From: Streptomyces curacoi
Lineage (GTDB): Bacteria > Actinomycetota > Actinomycetes > Streptomycetales > Streptomycetaceae
Reading direction: 5' to 3'
Assembly: GCF_001513975.1 (NCBI RefSeq)
Contig: NZ_KQ947987.1
Coordinates: 368,019-432,018 of the forward strand
Length of the DNA: 64,000 bases
Shown: piece by piece, positions 18,501 through 25,621 of the stretch
Layout: every line of letters starts with the position of its first letter
Position numbering within the stretch: the stretch's first letter is position 1
Translations under genes and position numbers: made by a program
The notes under the pieces: model-generated
Databases searched by the model: none
The model's input: the letters and a program-made list of their open reading frames with translations, nothing else
What the model was told of the DNA's origin: nothing

Positions 18501-18540
18501 CAACGGCAAGGTCATCTGGACGGAGCAGCTGCTGCCGTGA
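15514..18540 (+). CDS. GAF-GAF-SpoIIE phosphatase-HATPase signalling protein
   Basis: A 1008-residue cytosolic protein with four modules. An AcoR-type GAF domain occupies about 35-220 (GTNGVGTALAERGPVYVAG, then ARNIEARLLEQA). A Pro/Ala-rich linker follows at about 330-425. A second GAF domain spans about 435-635. The SpoIIE/PP2C phosphatase domain lies at about 650-870 (VGGDWFDVIPL, VVGDVVGHGLHAAATMGRLR). Last is an RsbW-like HATPase at about 885-1005 (ELVASELVTNAIRHATG; DEGGRGLFLVAQLTERWG). Such proteins usually switch anti-anti-sigma factors and may also act as anti-sigma kinases. GTG 15514 is the earliest start; GTG 15547 or TTG 15556 would leave all domains intact. A Crp-like site lies upstream. 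The 3' end overlaps the opposite-strand peptidase by 29 bp. Confidence 0.9.
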   Translation: MRATGRLQVREVIPLSVAWDDIGGLVDAHERFLAGSLVESDVRDSVLDSWKRCRSAGIEPHRLLVRYTADLALDDRFLHAADPVLKDLSASLTGVGMTIALCDGQGRMVQRLGGGRQLCERLDEVQFAPGFDASEAVVGTNGVGTALAERGPVYVAGREHFADCLQPFACAGAPVRDPLSGRIEAVLDLTCLRDQGDPAMVRMVREAARNIEARLLEQATQRERALLAAYRRADGHARDWPKQPEQLPYGRADGALGRIDLAVLREKAEELIASPQGAFDEVTLPSGRTATLLRRQVRGAEGELGVAVEARVLGGPRLRHVGPVTPAAQGLVAPAAQGLAAPVAQPVRVPPPAVGVPSTPSAPATPSALVTRSAQPAPAPPTALRPPLRTAPEPPTEAPPAPESAQAPPAPTRTVVTPAHPPTPPTPDGDGAGAEGWLLLVGEPGVGRLAVLARRRLELLHDASVRIGTTLDVTRTAEELAEVTVPRFADFVAVDLPDSVLRGEEPEALGGQTALRRVAIRAVRKQPHNLYGVGDLVEYVPSTPQARCLETRQSVLEPVLAEAGGWIAQDPERLSRVLAAGIHSLITVPLRARGTTLGVVSFYRSVQPASFEDDDLSLAQELVGRAAICIDNARRYTREHNTALTLQRSLLPRGRPEQSAVEVAYRYLPAQAGVGGDWFDVIPLSGARVALVVGDVVGHGLHAAATMGRLRTAVHNFCSLDLPPDDLLTHLDDLVGRLDRGEGWAAENTPDSGIVGATCLYAVYDPVSQRCTLTRAGHPLPAVVAPDGTVEFVDLPSGPPLGLGGMPFETVELELAEGSQLVLYTDGLVEDRHRDIEAGMDKLRTVLSRADRPPEETCEAILDALLPARPGDDVALLVARTHTLGADRVAQWELPSDPAVVSRARVAVTDQLTAWDLDDLAFTTELVASELVTNAIRHATGPVQLRLLRDRALICEVSDGSSTSPRLRRARSTDEGGRGLFLVAQLTERWGTRYTPNGKVIWTEQLLP

Positions 18541-20062
18541 CCGGCAGTCCCGGACCGGAGCAGCGCACGTCGGCCGCGGGCACCGTGCCGTCGACGAGAT
18601 AGGCGGCCACCGCCCCGTCCACGCACGCGTTGCCACGGCTGGCGAACACGCCGTGGGAGTAGTCGTCGTCCAGGGTCACCAGACGGGAGCCGGGCAGTAC
18701 CTGACGGAGCCGGCGGGCGCCCTCGATCGGGGTCACCGGGTCGTGGGCGGACGCGACCAGCAGGACGGGCGGGGCGTCCGGGCTGCCCAGCGGGGTACGG
18801 CGGACCGGCCGATGATGCCAGTACGCGCAGGCCGACGCCTCCAGGCCGGTCAGGACCGGCTGCGGATCGAGACGCCGTATGCGCCGGATGTCCGCCACGA
18901 TCTGGCGCGGCGTCGGCCCAGGACCGTCCGCGCACTTCACGATCCGGTTCGCCGCCTCGTAGTTGCGGGACTCCGGGCTGTCGAAGGCGGACGCGGGGCG
19001 CAGTGCGTCGGGACTGCCGCCGGCCAGGTAGGCGCCCAGCCCGTCGGCCAGGCCCGCCCAGCGCTCGGTGCGGCCCAGGGCCCGGTAGACGGCGCGGTCG
19101 AACTCCGCCGGGCCGAAGCCGTGCACCGGGCGGGCGGCGAGTCCTTGCCGTACGCGCAGATACGACCGCCGTACGGCAGCCGCGTCCCCGCCCAGCCCGA
19201 AGCGCTCGGCGTGTGCGCCGGCCCAGGCGAAGAAGGTGTCGCGGGCGCGCAGCATCGCCCGGCTCTGGAGTACGTCGAAGTGGTACCAGTCCCAGGGCCC
19301 GACCACGCTGTCCAGCACCATGCGGCCGACCCGGTGCGGAAACCGCGCCGCGTAGGCCGCGCCCAGGTAACTCCCGTACGACACACCGAGGAAGCTCGTG
19401 CGCGGCTCGCCCAGCGCGGCACGGATCGCGTCCATGTCGTACGCCGTCTGCTCGGTGGACAGGTACGGCAGCACCCGCGTACCCGCGCCCGCCGCGCAGT
19501 CGTCGGCCAGGTGACGCAGTGACCCGAGGTACGACCGCTCGGCCCGCGGGCCCACCGGCACCGGGTCGGTTCCCGGGCTGTCGAACAGGCCGCCCATCGC
19601 GCCGCAGTCGACCGGCGCGCTGCGGCCGACACCGCGCGGGTCGAAGCCGATGACGTCGTACGAACGCCGCACGCTCGCGGGGAGTTTGGCGCGCTTGGTC
19701 ACCGCGTAGGGGAGCCCGGAGCCGCCCGGGCCGCCCGGGTTCACCAGCAGGACACCGCGCCGCTCGGCAGGGGAGCCGGAGGCGGGGACGCGGGAGACGG
19801 CGATCTCCAGGCGCGGACCGGAGGGGTGCTTCCAGTCGAGCGGGACGGTCAGGCGCCCGCATTCCACGCGGTCCGGTGCGGGCGGCCTCGGCACGGAGTC
19901 GGGACAGGCGCCGAAGGCGAGGGAGGGCGCCGCGGCCTGCGCCGAGCCGCCTGTGGGCAGCAGGGCGGCCACGGCCGTCAGGGCGCACAGCAGGGCGGCG
20001 GGGCGGGACAGTGCGGACGCGGGGCGAGGCCGGGCGGACAGGGGGCGGGGCAGGACGGACAA
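18512..20062 (-). CDS. Secreted S33-type tripeptidyl aminopeptidase (alpha/beta hydrolase)
   Basis: A 516-residue exported serine hydrolase of the Streptomyces SlpD/SlpE/Tap group. The signal peptide ends near GGSAQAAAPS. The core has HGxxP-like LLVNPGGPGGSG (oxyanion), the nucleophile elbow FLGVSYGSYLG and a C-terminal TAP-like region with ASAHDPVTPIEGA (Asp) and DDDYSHGVF (His). It removes N-terminal tripeptides from extracellular peptides in characterised relatives. The TTG start at 20062 has GGAGAG just before it; an alternative TTG at 20098 would lie against the Zur-like box. Its promoter region is thus shared with the divergent metallophore-type operon. The 3' end overlaps the phosphatase gene on the other strand. 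Confidence 0.85.
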   Translation of the reverse strand: MSVLPRPLSARPRPASALSRPAALLCALTAVAALLPTGGSAQAAAPSLAFGACPDSVPRPPAPDRVECGRLTVPLDWKHPSGPRLEIAVSRVPASGSPAERRGVLLVNPGGPGGSGLPYAVTKRAKLPASVRRSYDVIGFDPRGVGRSAPVDCGAMGGLFDSPGTDPVPVGPRAERSYLGSLRHLADDCAAGAGTRVLPYLSTEQTAYDMDAIRAALGEPRTSFLGVSYGSYLGAAYAARFPHRVGRMVLDSVVGPWDWYHFDVLQSRAMLRARDTFFAWAGAHAERFGLGGDAAAVRRSYLRVRQGLAARPVHGFGPAEFDRAVYRALGRTERWAGLADGLGAYLAGGSPDALRPASAFDSPESRNYEAANRIVKCADGPGPTPRQIVADIRRIRRLDPQPVLTGLEASACAYWHHRPVRRTPLGSPDAPPVLLVASAHDPVTPIEGARRLRQVLPGSRLVTLDDDYSHGVFASRGNACVDGAVAAYLVDGTVPAADVRCSGPGLPVTAAAAPSR

Positions 20063-20099
20063 GGTCTCTCCGGAAGCGAGGTGAGAAAGAGGTAGCAAA

Positions 20100-20114
20100 T
20101 GAAAATGATTATCG
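20100..20114. promoter_or_regulatory. Zur-box-like sequence
   Basis: TGAAAATGATTATCG matches the actinobacterial Zur consensus (TGAAAATGATTTTCA type, from general knowledge) at 13 of 15 positions and stands out as AT-rich in very GC-rich DNA. It lies 77-91 bp before the ATP-grasp start and 38-52 bp before the divergent peptidase start, so it could repress both when zinc is sufficient. An E. coli Fur-like reading is also possible, but Streptomyces iron regulators use a different box, like the one at 32163. Confidence 0.65.
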
Positions 20115-20140
20115 ATAACGTGTGCGCGTCAAGTCCGGAA

Positions 20141-20156
20141 CCCCTCCGCCGAGGGG
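20141..20156 (+). promoter_or_regulatory. Leader hairpin before the ATP-grasp gene
   Basis: CCCCTC-CGCC-GAGGGG is a perfect 6-bp stem with a 4-nt loop, between the Zur-like box and the first gene of the operon. It may be a leader structure; no T-tract follows, so termination is not indicated. Confidence 0.3.
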
Positions 20157-20190
20157 CGGTCCGGGCTGCCCTGACGTCTGAACCAGAGGC

Positions 20191-21462
20191 ATGAAAAGGG
20201 GAGTTGTGGCTCATCTGCTGGTGGTAGAGAGCTGGGTCGGGTCGATGAGCAGGCTGCTGCCACGCGCGATCCGGGAGGGCGGACACGAGTTCACGTTCCT
20301 CACCCGGGACCTGCATCACTACCTGCGCTCGGCGCCCGAGGGGGCGGCACACCCGCTGCTCGGCTTCCGCAACGCGATCACCGCCGACACCAATGACATC
20401 GACGCCCTGCTGCCCGAGGTGGAGCGGCTGCACTCCGTCCTGGGCTTCGACGGAGTGCTCACCTCCTGCGACTACTACCTGCCGACGGTGGCCCGGATCG
20501 CCGGGCACCTCGGTCTGCCCGGCCCGGGCCCCGAGGCGGTGGAGAACGCCTGCCGCAAGGACGCCACCCGCCGCGTCCTCGCCGACGCCGGTCTGCCCGG
20601 ACCGCGCTTCGCCGTGCACGAGGAGTGGGCCGACCTCGCGCGGGCCGCGCAGGAGATCGGCTACCCGCTGGTCGTCAAGCCCGTCGACCTGTGCGCGGGC
20701 ATGTACGTGCGGCGCGTCGACGACGAGTCCCAACTCGCCGACGCCTTCCGGGCCCTGGCCGACTTCCCGGTCAACGCCCGGGGACAGCGGCGCACCTCCG
20801 CCGTACTCCTCGAAGAGCTCCTCGACGGACCCGAGGTCAGCGTCGAGACCGTGTCGCACGGGGGCGCGGTGCACATGGTCGGCGTCACCGACAAGAGCAT
20901 CGGCGGAGCGCCCGCCTTCATCGAGACCGGCCACATGTTCCCCGCCGCCCTGCCGCTCGCCGACATCGACGCCGCCGAGCAGACCGCGCTCGGCGCGCTC
21001 AAGGCACTCGGGCTGACGGACGGCGTCGTGGCGCACACCGAGATCAAGCTGACCTCCGCCGGGCCGCGCGTCGTCGAGGTCAACCCAAGGCCCGCCGGCA
21101 ACCGCATCACCGAGCTCGTCCGCCATGTCACCGGCATCGACCTCGCCGCCGTCTTCGTGGACGTCGCCCTCGGCCGCGAACCCGACCTGAGGCGCACGGA
21201 CACCGGCCTGCGCAGCGCCGCCATCGGCTTCCTCGTCCCGGACCGCGCGGGCACGCTCGAAGCCCTCGACGGCCGCCGTCTGGCCGACCGGCCCGATGTG
21301 CTGGAGGTCCAGCTCGCCGAGCCCGGCAAGGCCGTGAAGGCGGCGGGCAGCAACAACGAGTACCTGGGCCACGTCATGGCCGGCGACCCCGACGGGCCGG
21401 GCGCCCGCGACCGCGTGGAGGGCCTGCTGGCCGGGCTGCGCGCGGGGACGGTGATCCGATGA
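20191..21462 (+). CDS. ATP-grasp ligase
   Basis: A 423-residue ATP-grasp enzyme. A preATP-grasp region (1-105) precedes the ATP-grasp fold: LVVKPVDLCAGMYV (nucleotide-binding Lys), LLEELLDGPEVSVE, and the metal-binding end VVEVNPRPAGNRI. A C-terminal about 90-residue domain follows, as in carboxylate-amine ligases of the BtrJ/carnosine-synthase group. It would activate a carboxylate with ATP and join it to an amine, giving a dipeptide-like product. The start is not certain: ATG 20191 has only AGAGG just before it, and GTG 20206 is an alternative. It opens a ten-gene operon, and the next gene starts inside its stop (ATGA). Confidence 0.88.
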   Translation: MKRGVVAHLLVVESWVGSMSRLLPRAIREGGHEFTFLTRDLHHYLRSAPEGAAHPLLGFRNAITADTNDIDALLPEVERLHSVLGFDGVLTSCDYYLPTVARIAGHLGLPGPGPEAVENACRKDATRRVLADAGLPGPRFAVHEEWADLARAAQEIGYPLVVKPVDLCAGMYVRRVDDESQLADAFRALADFPVNARGQRRTSAVLLEELLDGPEVSVETVSHGGAVHMVGVTDKSIGGAPAFIETGHMFPAALPLADIDAAEQTALGALKALGLTDGVVAHTEIKLTSAGPRVVEVNPRPAGNRITELVRHVTGIDLAAVFVDVALGREPDLRRTDTGLRSAAIGFLVPDRAGTLEALDGRRLADRPDVLEVQLAEPGKAVKAAGSNNEYLGHVMAGDPDGPGARDRVEGLLAGLRAGTVIR

Positions 21463-22304
21463 CCGCCGTCAGCGCCTCGCCGGCGGCGCCCTGCCGGACG
21501 TACGACGACCTGGTCGCCCGCGTCCTCGCGGGCGCCCTCGGCCCCGACCCCCGCACCCAGCGGATCGCCGTCGCCTTCACCACCCGGCAGGCCGTGCGGC
21601 ACGCCGGACGCGGCACCGGCTACCGCAACGAGGTGCTGAGCCTGCGCCTCGCCGAGGCCGTCGGCTCCTGCGCGGTCGAACCCGGGGAACTGCCCGACAG
21701 CGCGCTCGACGACTGCGTCGGCGCCGACGTGGCCGGGCTGCTGGACCATCCGCTGCCGGCGGTGCGGGTGGCCGCCCTCGACGCCTATCTGATGCACGTC
21801 ACCCCGCACACCCCGGACCACGGGGCGTTGCCCGTCACGCTGCCCGCCGGGTCGTCACTGGAGAAGTCCAAGGCCAGGGCGAGGGCCGTCGTCGAGCTGC
21901 TGGACCTGCCCGCCGGGAGCACGGTGCTGGTGGTCGGAGTCGTCAACTCCCTGCTGGAGGCGCTGCGTTCACGCGGGCTCGGCTATGTACCGTGCGATCT
22001 CAAGGGCGGTGAGACGGAGTGGGGCGAGCCGGTCGTCGCCGATGCGCTCGGCGCGGCCGACGGCTGTGACGCGCTGCTGGTGTCCGGGATGACCCTGGGC
22101 AACGGCACCTTCGAACCGCTGCGCGAGCACGCGCTGCGGCACGGCAAGCAGCTGGTGATGTTCGCCCAGACGGGAAGCGCCGTGCTGCCCCGGTTCCTCG
22201 GGCACGGCGTGAGCGCGGTGTGCGCGGAGCCGTACCCCTTCTTCTGGCTCGACGGCGGGCCCGGCGTCGTCCACCGGTACCGCTGTCCCGGGGGTGCGCG
22301 ATGA
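21459..22304 (+). CDS. Rossmann-like DUF4213/DUF364-type protein (putative heavy-metal chelation family)
   Basis: A 281-residue cytosolic protein. The N-terminal half (about 1-100) fits DUF4213: AVAFTTRQAVRHAGRGTGY, then LPAVRVAALDAYL. The C-terminal half (about 130-275) fits the DUF364 Rossmann-like domain: VLVVGVVNSLLEALRSRGL, VSGMTLGNGTFEPL and QTGSAVLP. The family is described as possibly metal-chelating on structural grounds; no reaction is established. In this operon it may handle a metal or the chelating product (inference). It starts at an ATGA overlap with the ATP-grasp gene and ends in another ATGA overlap. Confidence 0.65.
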   Translation: MTAVSASPAAPCRTYDDLVARVLAGALGPDPRTQRIAVAFTTRQAVRHAGRGTGYRNEVLSLRLAEAVGSCAVEPGELPDSALDDCVGADVAGLLDHPLPAVRVAALDAYLMHVTPHTPDHGALPVTLPAGSSLEKSKARARAVVELLDLPAGSTVLVVGVVNSLLEALRSRGLGYVPCDLKGGETEWGEPVVADALGAADGCDALLVSGMTLGNGTFEPLREHALRHGKQLVMFAQTGSAVLPRFLGHGVSAVCAEPYPFFWLDGGPGVVHRYRCPGGAR

Positions 22305-23377
22305 CCGCCACCGCCGTACTCCCCGCCGCGCGCCCGGAGTTGCTCGCCCTGCTCGGCCGTACCCCCGTCGTGCGCGTCACCACCGACCTGCCCCACGCCC
22401 ACCCCGGTTTCTGGGCCAAGCTCGAAGGGCTCGCGGCGGGCGGCATGAAGGCACGGGCCGCCGTGTCGATGCTGCTCGGCGCCCGGGAGCGCGGCGAACT
22501 GCGGCCCGGCGCCCCGGTGGTGGAGTCCACCTCCGGCACGCTCGGCATCGGGCTCGCCTTCGCCGGACAGGCCCTCGGTCACCCGATCGTGCTCGTCGGC
22601 GACAGCGAACTGGAGCCGTCCATGCGGCAGTTGCTGCGCGCCCACGGCGTCCGGCTGGAACTCGTCGACCGCCCGGCACCCCAGGGCGGCTGGCAGGCCG
22701 CACGCCTCGCCCGGCTGCGCCAACTGCTCGCCGAACTCCCCGGCGCCTACTGGCCCGACCAGTACAACAACCCCGACAACACGGCCGGTTACGCCTCCCT
22801 CGCCGCCGAGCTCGGCGCCCAGCTGGACCACCTGGACGTCCTGGTGTGCAGCGTCGGCACCGGCGGCCACAGCGCCGGCGTCATCGGCCCGCTGCGCCGG
22901 CACTGGCCCGCGCTCCGGCTCATCGGCGTCGACGCCACCGGCTCCACGATCTTCGGCCAGCCCGCCCGGCCCCGTCTGATGCGCGGCCTCGGCAGCAGCA
23001 TCCACCCGCGCAACGTCGCCTACGACGCCTTCGACGAGGTCCACTGGATCGGCCCCGCCGAGGCCGTGGACAGCTGTCGGCGGCTCGCCCGGGGCTCCTT
23101 CGTCAGCGGCGGCTGGAGCACCGGTGCCGTCGCGCGGGTCGCCGCCTGGGCGGCCTGCGTGCACCCGGGCGCGGTCGTCGCCACCGTGTTCCCGGACGGT
23201 CCGCACCGCTACCTCGGCACCGTCTACGACGACGACTTCCTCGCCGCCCACGGCCTCGACCCCGCCGCCGCCGCAACCCGGCCCGTGGAGATACCGCACC
23301 CGTACGCCGCCGAGGCGAGCGGGTGGGCGCGGTGCGCGCGGGTCGCCGATCCGCTCTCTCCCGGAAGGACACAGTGA
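22301..23377 (+). CDS. Cysteine-synthase-like PLP enzyme (fold type II)
   Basis: A 358-residue PLP enzyme. Visible are the PLP-Lys region EGLAAGGMKARAAVSML, the substrate loop STSGTLGIGLAFAG (counterpart of the SGNTG loop), YWPDQYNNPDNTAGY, and the phosphate-binding SVGTGGHSAGVIGPL. It resembles cysteine synthase/SbnA enzymes that replace the beta substituent of O-acetyl- or O-phosphoserine. SbnA makes a diaminopropionate precursor for a siderophore in Staphylococcus (family knowledge). Here it probably supplies a beta-substituted alanine building block. The Lys sits in GGMK rather than the usual SxKxR context, so the substrate may differ. It overlaps both neighbours by 4 bp. Confidence 0.82.
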   Translation: MTATAVLPAARPELLALLGRTPVVRVTTDLPHAHPGFWAKLEGLAAGGMKARAAVSMLLGARERGELRPGAPVVESTSGTLGIGLAFAGQALGHPIVLVGDSELEPSMRQLLRAHGVRLELVDRPAPQGGWQAARLARLRQLLAELPGAYWPDQYNNPDNTAGYASLAAELGAQLDHLDVLVCSVGTGGHSAGVIGPLRRHWPALRLIGVDATGSTIFGQPARPRLMRGLGSSIHPRNVAYDAFDEVHWIGPAEAVDSCRRLARGSFVSGGWSTGAVARVAAWAACVHPGAVVATVFPDGPHRYLGTVYDDDFLAAHGLDPAAAATRPVEIPHPYAAEASGWARCARVADPLSPGRTQ

Positions 23378-24411
23378 AGGCCCACCTGCGCACCGTACGT
23401 CTCGAACTCGCCGAGCCGTTGCGCATCTCCCGCTCCACCATGACCGCCCGCGACGCCGTGTGGCTGGGCGTCGAGCACGACGGAGCGACCGGATACGGCG
23501 AGGCCGTCAGCAGCGTGTACTACGGGCTGGACGCCGACACGCTCGTACGGCTGATCCCGGCGGTCGGTCTGGAACGGTTCGCCGATCCCGAGAGCGCCCT
23601 GGAGGCCCTGCCCTCGGCCGCCGTACCGCCCGCCGTCATCGCCGCCGTCGAGTCGGCGCTGCTGGACCTCGTCGGCAAGCGGGACGGTGTGCCCGTCCAC
23701 CGCCTGCTGGGGACCGAGACGTCGTCCGGCGTCGCCACCGCACGCACCATCGGCATCACCTCGCTCGCCCACGCGGCCGCCGAGGCGCGCCGCCTGGCCG
23801 CGAACGGCTTCCAGGTCATCAAGGTGAAGGCGGGCACCCCCGACCCCGAGGACGACGTGGAGCGCGTACGGGTCATCCGTGACGCGGCCCCTCAGGTGCG
23901 GCTGCTGCTGGACCCGAACGGGGCCTGGAGCGTGGCGGAAGCCGAGCGGTTGCTGCCCCGGTTCGCCGCGCTCGGCGTCGAGGCCGTCGAACAGCCTCTG
24001 CCTCCCGGTGACCCGGACGCGCTCGGCGCCCTCGCGGAGAGGTCACCGCTGCCTGTCATCGCCGACGAGGACGCGGTGAGCGTGGACGACGTACGGCGGC
24101 TGGCCGGGCGCGTCCAGGGCGTCAACGTCAAGCTCGCCAAGTGCGGGGGAGTCCGGGCGGCCCTGCGGATCGCGGAGCTGATCGAGGGCAGCGGCACCGA
24201 GCTGATGCTCGGCTGCCTCACCGCCAGCACTCTCGGTCTCGCGCCCGCCGTCCACCTCGCCGACCGGGCCCGCTGGGCCGACCTCGACGGGCATCTGCTG
24301 CTCGCCCGCGACCCGTGGACCGGCATCGGCGGCGCCGACGGCGTCGTACGCCCAAGTGACCGTCCCGGACTGGGCGTCGAGGAGGTGACGGCGTATGAAG
24401 ACGTGGCGTGA
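23374..24411 (+). CDS. Enolase-superfamily enzyme, dipeptide epimerase-like
   Basis: A 345-residue member of the muconate-lactonizing/dipeptide-epimerase branch. The capping domain (1-115) precedes a TIM barrel with a full set of catalytic residues: the KxK pair in VIKVKAG, metal ligands in LLLDPNGAW, VEQPLPPGD and IADEDAV, and the opposite-face Lys in NVKLAKCGG. Such enzymes invert an alpha-carbon, commonly in a dipeptide. Next to an ATP-grasp ligase this suggests a dipeptide is made and then epimerised. The GTG start has GGAAGG before it and overlaps the previous stop; the 3' end overlaps the MFS gene by 17 bp. Confidence 0.85.
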   Translation: MKAHLRTVRLELAEPLRISRSTMTARDAVWLGVEHDGATGYGEAVSSVYYGLDADTLVRLIPAVGLERFADPESALEALPSAAVPPAVIAAVESALLDLVGKRDGVPVHRLLGTETSSGVATARTIGITSLAHAAAEARRLAANGFQVIKVKAGTPDPEDDVERVRVIRDAAPQVRLLLDPNGAWSVAEAERLLPRFAALGVEAVEQPLPPGDPDALGALAERSPLPVIADEDAVSVDDVRRLAGRVQGVNVKLAKCGGVRAALRIAELIEGSGTELMLGCLTASTLGLAPAVHLADRARWADLDGHLLLARDPWTGIGGADGVVRPSDRPGLGVEEVTAYEDVA

Positions 24412-25621
24412 GATGCGGGGCTTCCCGCTCGCCGTCCAGCTCCTCCTCGTCAACCAGCTCGGCGTCAACACCGGCTTCTACCTCCTCATCCCGTATCTCG
24501 CCACCCACCTCGGCGAGAACCTCGGCATGTCGGCGGCGGTCGTCGGGATCGTCCTCGGCGTGCGCAACCTCAGCCAGCAGGGCCTGTTCATCATCGGCGG
24601 CTCGGCCTCGGACCGGCTCGGGGCGCGGGGCGTGATCATCGCCGGGTGCGGGCTGCGGACCGTCGGGTTCGCGCTGTTCGCGCTCGGCGACGGGCTGGCG
24701 GTGCTGCTGGCGGCGTCCGTGCTCAGCGGGCTCGCGGGGGCGCTGTTCAATCCGGCCGTACGGGCGTATCTCGCGCAGGAGGCGGGGGAGCGCAAGGCGG
24801 AGGCGTTCGCGCTGTTCAACGTGTTCGCCACGACCGGCGCGCTCATCGGGCCGCTGCTGGGCAGCGCCCTGCTCCTCGTCGACTTCCGTACGTCCGCCCT
24901 GACCGCCGCCGGTATCTTCGCCCTGCTCACCGTGGCCCAGGCACTGGTCCTGCCCGCGCGGAAGGTCCAGCCGAGCGGCAACAACGGGGTCCTCGGAGAC
25001 TGGCGGGAGGTGCTCGGCAACCGGGCCTTCCTGGCCTTCGCGCTCGCCATGGTCGGCATGTTCACCCTGGAGAACCAGCTGTACCTGCTGCTGCCCGACG
25101 GGGCCCGCGAGGCCACCGGCTGGGACGGGGCGGCGGGCATCGTCTTCCTCGTCGGCACGGTCGCCAACCTGGCACTCCAGCTGAGAATCACCACGGGCCT
25201 CAAGTCCCGTGGCGACAGGTCGCGTTGGATCGCCGTCGGGCTCGCGGTGATGGGGCTGGCCTTCCTGCCGCCGGCCTTGAGCGCGGGTGTGGTGCCCGTT
25301 CTGGCGGGCACGCTGCTGCTCTACCTCGGCATCATGATCGCCTCGCCGTTCGTGATGGAGCTGATCCCGCGGTTCGGGCGGGCCGAGCTGACCGGCACGT
25401 ACTTCGGGATCTTCTACGTCGTCTCGGGTGTCGCCGCCGCCCTCGGCAACACGGCGGTCGGCTGGGCCATGGACGCCGGGGAGCGCGGCGGGCACGCATG
25501 GCTGCCGTGGGTGTGCTGTGCGCTGTTCGGGCTCACGTCGGCGGGCGGGGTCGCGTGGCTGCATCGCCGCGGGGCGCTGCCGACGCAAGCGGAGCCGGTG
25601 CGCGCGAGGAGCAACGCATGA
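24395..25621 (+). CDS. MFS transporter (probable exporter)
   Basis: A 408-residue major-facilitator protein with about 12 membrane helices, starting LAVQLLLVNQLGVNTGFYLL and with a loop-2 motif ASDRLGARGVIIAG between helices 2 and 3. It resembles drug/proton antiporters rather than sugar uptake carriers. In a biosynthetic operon it most likely exports the product. The start lies inside the epimerase gene, with GGAGGT 8 bases upstream, which makes ATG 24395 secure. Four bases overlap the following methyltransferase gene. Confidence 0.87.
   Translation: MKTWREMRGFPLAVQLLLVNQLGVNTGFYLLIPYLATHLGENLGMSAAVVGIVLGVRNLSQQGLFIIGGSASDRLGARGVIIAGCGLRTVGFALFALGDGLAVLLAASVLSGLAGALFNPAVRAYLAQEAGERKAEAFALFNVFATTGALIGPLLGSALLLVDFRTSALTAAGIFALLTVAQALVLPARKVQPSGNNGVLGDWREVLGNRAFLAFALAMVGMFTLENQLYLLLPDGAREATGWDGAAGIVFLVGTVANLALQLRITTGLKSRGDRSRWIAVGLAVMGLAFLPPALSAGVVPVLAGTLLLYLGIMIASPFVMELIPRFGRAELTGTYFGIFYVVSGVAAALGNTAVGWAMDAGERGGHAWLPWVCCALFGLTSAGGVAWLHRRGALPTQAEPVRARSNA

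Noticed and set aside
16333..18636. Minus-strand frame of 767 codons opposite the phosphatase gene
   Set aside because: Composition is that of a shadow, while the plus strand carries four clear domains.
20100..20118. E. coli-type Fur box
   Set aside because: The reverse strand partly fits a Fur box, but Streptomyces iron regulators use the TTAGGTTAGG-type box; the Zur consensus fits better at 13 of 15 positions.
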